Origin: Psychrobacter immobilis
Lineage (GTDB): Bacteria; Pseudomonadota; Gammaproteobacteria; Pseudomonadales; Moraxellaceae
Direction: 5' to 3'
Length of the DNA stretch: 64,000 bases
Assembly: GCA_904846265.1 (NCBI GenBank)
Contig: CAJHAA010000005.1
Span: forward strand, 62,001 to 126,000
Part shown: positions 63,204-64,000 of the stretch, piece after piece
Layout of the letters: each line of letters starts with the position of its first letter
Numbering within the stretch: the stretch's first letter is position 1
Made by a program: the position numbers and the translations under genes
Notes under the pieces: model-generated
Told to the model about the DNA's origin: nothing
Seen by the model: the letters and a program-made list of their open reading frames with translations, nothing else
Database searches by the model: none

Positions 63204-63998
63204 ATGACCCATATTTTATTGGTAGAAGACGATCCTGCTATCGCGATGTCACTGAAAGTCACTTGCAAGCGTGAAGGCTGGCAAATCACTTGGCTTGATA
63301 ACGCCAGTAGCGTGTTGCCTTTTCTGCGCAATTTACATAATAGTGCTGAAGCGCAAGATCTATCGGCAATTATTTTGGATGTTGGGCTGCCAGATGGTGA
63401 TGGTCTCAGTCTCTGTCAACAAATACGCCACACCCCTGATATTGCTGGCTTAAAGGACATTCCTATCATCTTCTTGACGGCTCGTAGCGATGAGGTCGAT
63501 CGTATTTTGGGTTTGGAAATGGGCGGCGATGACTATTGTGCCAAGCCATTTAGCCCGCGCGAGTTGGTTGCTCGCCTAAAAGCCATTTGGCGACGTGAGC
63601 AATTATTGTCCCAGCAGTCTACTAATCATACAACAGCAGCAGATAATACCGTTAATGACAATTCTTCTAGCAATATGTCGGGGCAAGCCTTAACGTTTGA
63701 ATGTCAGTCTGGCATCTGGCACTACCAACCACTTAATTATTCGTTAATGTGGCAAGAGCAGAAGCTTGAGCTGAGTAACACCGAACGCAAAATCTTATTG
63801 ACCCTGTTAAAAGCGCCCAATCAAGTCTTTAGCCGTGAGCAACTGCTGAGCGCGGTGAGCGATTACCCTGATCATCGCTTGGCGAGAACTATAGACAGTC
63901 ATATCAAGTCCATTCGTAAGCAACTAGCGACCGTCGATGCCAGCATTGATGTTATCCATACCCATCGCGGCTTGGGTTACGCCTTGTGTCCCGCCTAG
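63204..63998 (+). CDS. OmpR-family response regulator, CreB-like
   Basis: This 264-residue regulator has a receiver with acidic pocket EDD (8-10), phospho-acceptor Asp59 (IILDVGLPD), Thr/Ser switch (LTARSDEVDR) and Lys114 (AKPFSPRE). A Ser/Asn-rich linker leads to a winged-helix DNA-binding domain (about 165-262; LSNTERKILLTLLKAPNQVFSREQLL, RTIDSHIKSIRKQL, THRGLGYALCP). The receiver is closest in pattern to CreB (DVGLPD, EVDRILGLE, GDDYCAKPFSPREL). A partner kinase is not visible and probably starts just beyond the window. Confidence 0.85.
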   Translation: MTHILLVEDDPAIAMSLKVTCKREGWQITWLDNASSVLPFLRNLHNSAEAQDLSAIILDVGLPDGDGLSLCQQIRHTPDIAGLKDIPIIFLTARSDEVDRILGLEMGGDDYCAKPFSPRELVARLKAIWRREQLLSQQSTNHTTAADNTVNDNSSSNMSGQALTFECQSGIWHYQPLNYSLMWQEQKLELSNTERKILLTLLKAPNQVFSREQLLSAVSDYPDHRLARTIDSHIKSIRKQLATVDASIDVIHTHRGLGYALCPA

Positions 63999-64000
63999 CT

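Noticed and set aside
1..64000. CRISPR array
   Set aside because: No series of short direct repeats with regular unique spacers was seen. The repeats present are gene-sized duplications or single inverted repeats, and no cas genes occur.

Overview
The window looks like a chromosomal segment of a gammaproteobacterium of the Moraxellaceae, most likely Psychrobacter. This is inferred from overall gene flavour, moderate-to-low GC and the tmRNA tag ANDENYALAA; no database comparison was possible.

Layout. (1) 1-7.5 kb, housekeeping and transport: the 3' end of a GntP-type permease, metG, and a TrpXYZ-type ABC transporter with two tandem substrate-binding lipoproteins, a permease and an ATPase. (2) 7.5-13 kb, a redox and sensing module: a TtrS/TtrR-like two-component pair divergent from a membrane-anchored triheme cytochrome c and a TsdA-like diheme thiosulfate dehydrogenase/tetrathionate reductase. 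(3) 13.1-14.6 kb, a lone IS200/IS605-type element carrying only tnpB. (4) 14.7-18.3 kb, an FdhF/YdeP-family molybdopterin oxidoreductase with its sulfurtransferase FdhD. (5) 18.6-18.95 kb, tRNA-Cys and tRNA-Leu.

(6) 19.1-59.6 kb, a large type VI secretion (T6SS) region. Read along the minus strand from about 50 kb it holds a lipoprotein and a repeat protein, tssB, tssC, hcp, tssE, tssF, tssG, tssH (clpV), tssA and a full-length vgrG. After vgrG come a LysM/glycine-zipper effector with its putative membrane immunity protein, then a second vgrG lacking its first ~411 codons (a tip cassette), then a toxin, and finally a ten-gene array of immunity-like paralogs and mosaics running to the tRNA genes. 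Read along the plus strand from 50 kb, a divergent VgrG fused to a T4-type lysozyme is followed by a lipoprotein, a LysM-LysM-GH19-DUF5675 cell-wall hydrolase and two SH3-containing lipoproteins. The tssJ, tssK, tssL and tssM genes and any PAAR gene are absent from the window, so a working machine would need them elsewhere.

(7) 59.6-62.1 kb, a small junk-rich segment between two copies of the ssrA 3' end/terminator sequence, with an IS3-type transposase remnant, an alanine-rich periplasmic protein and a GerMN-like lipoprotein, then ssrA (tmRNA) itself. (8) 62.1-64 kb, a carboxylesterase and a CreB-like response regulator.

The most interesting material is in region 6. A 1.39-kb direct repeat could let the full-length vgrG swap its tip and linked effector by recombination. 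The immunity-like array shows conserved ends joined to variable cores: N-terminal domains re-used with different C-termini, and paralogs whose divergence is concentrated in one transmembrane hairpin.
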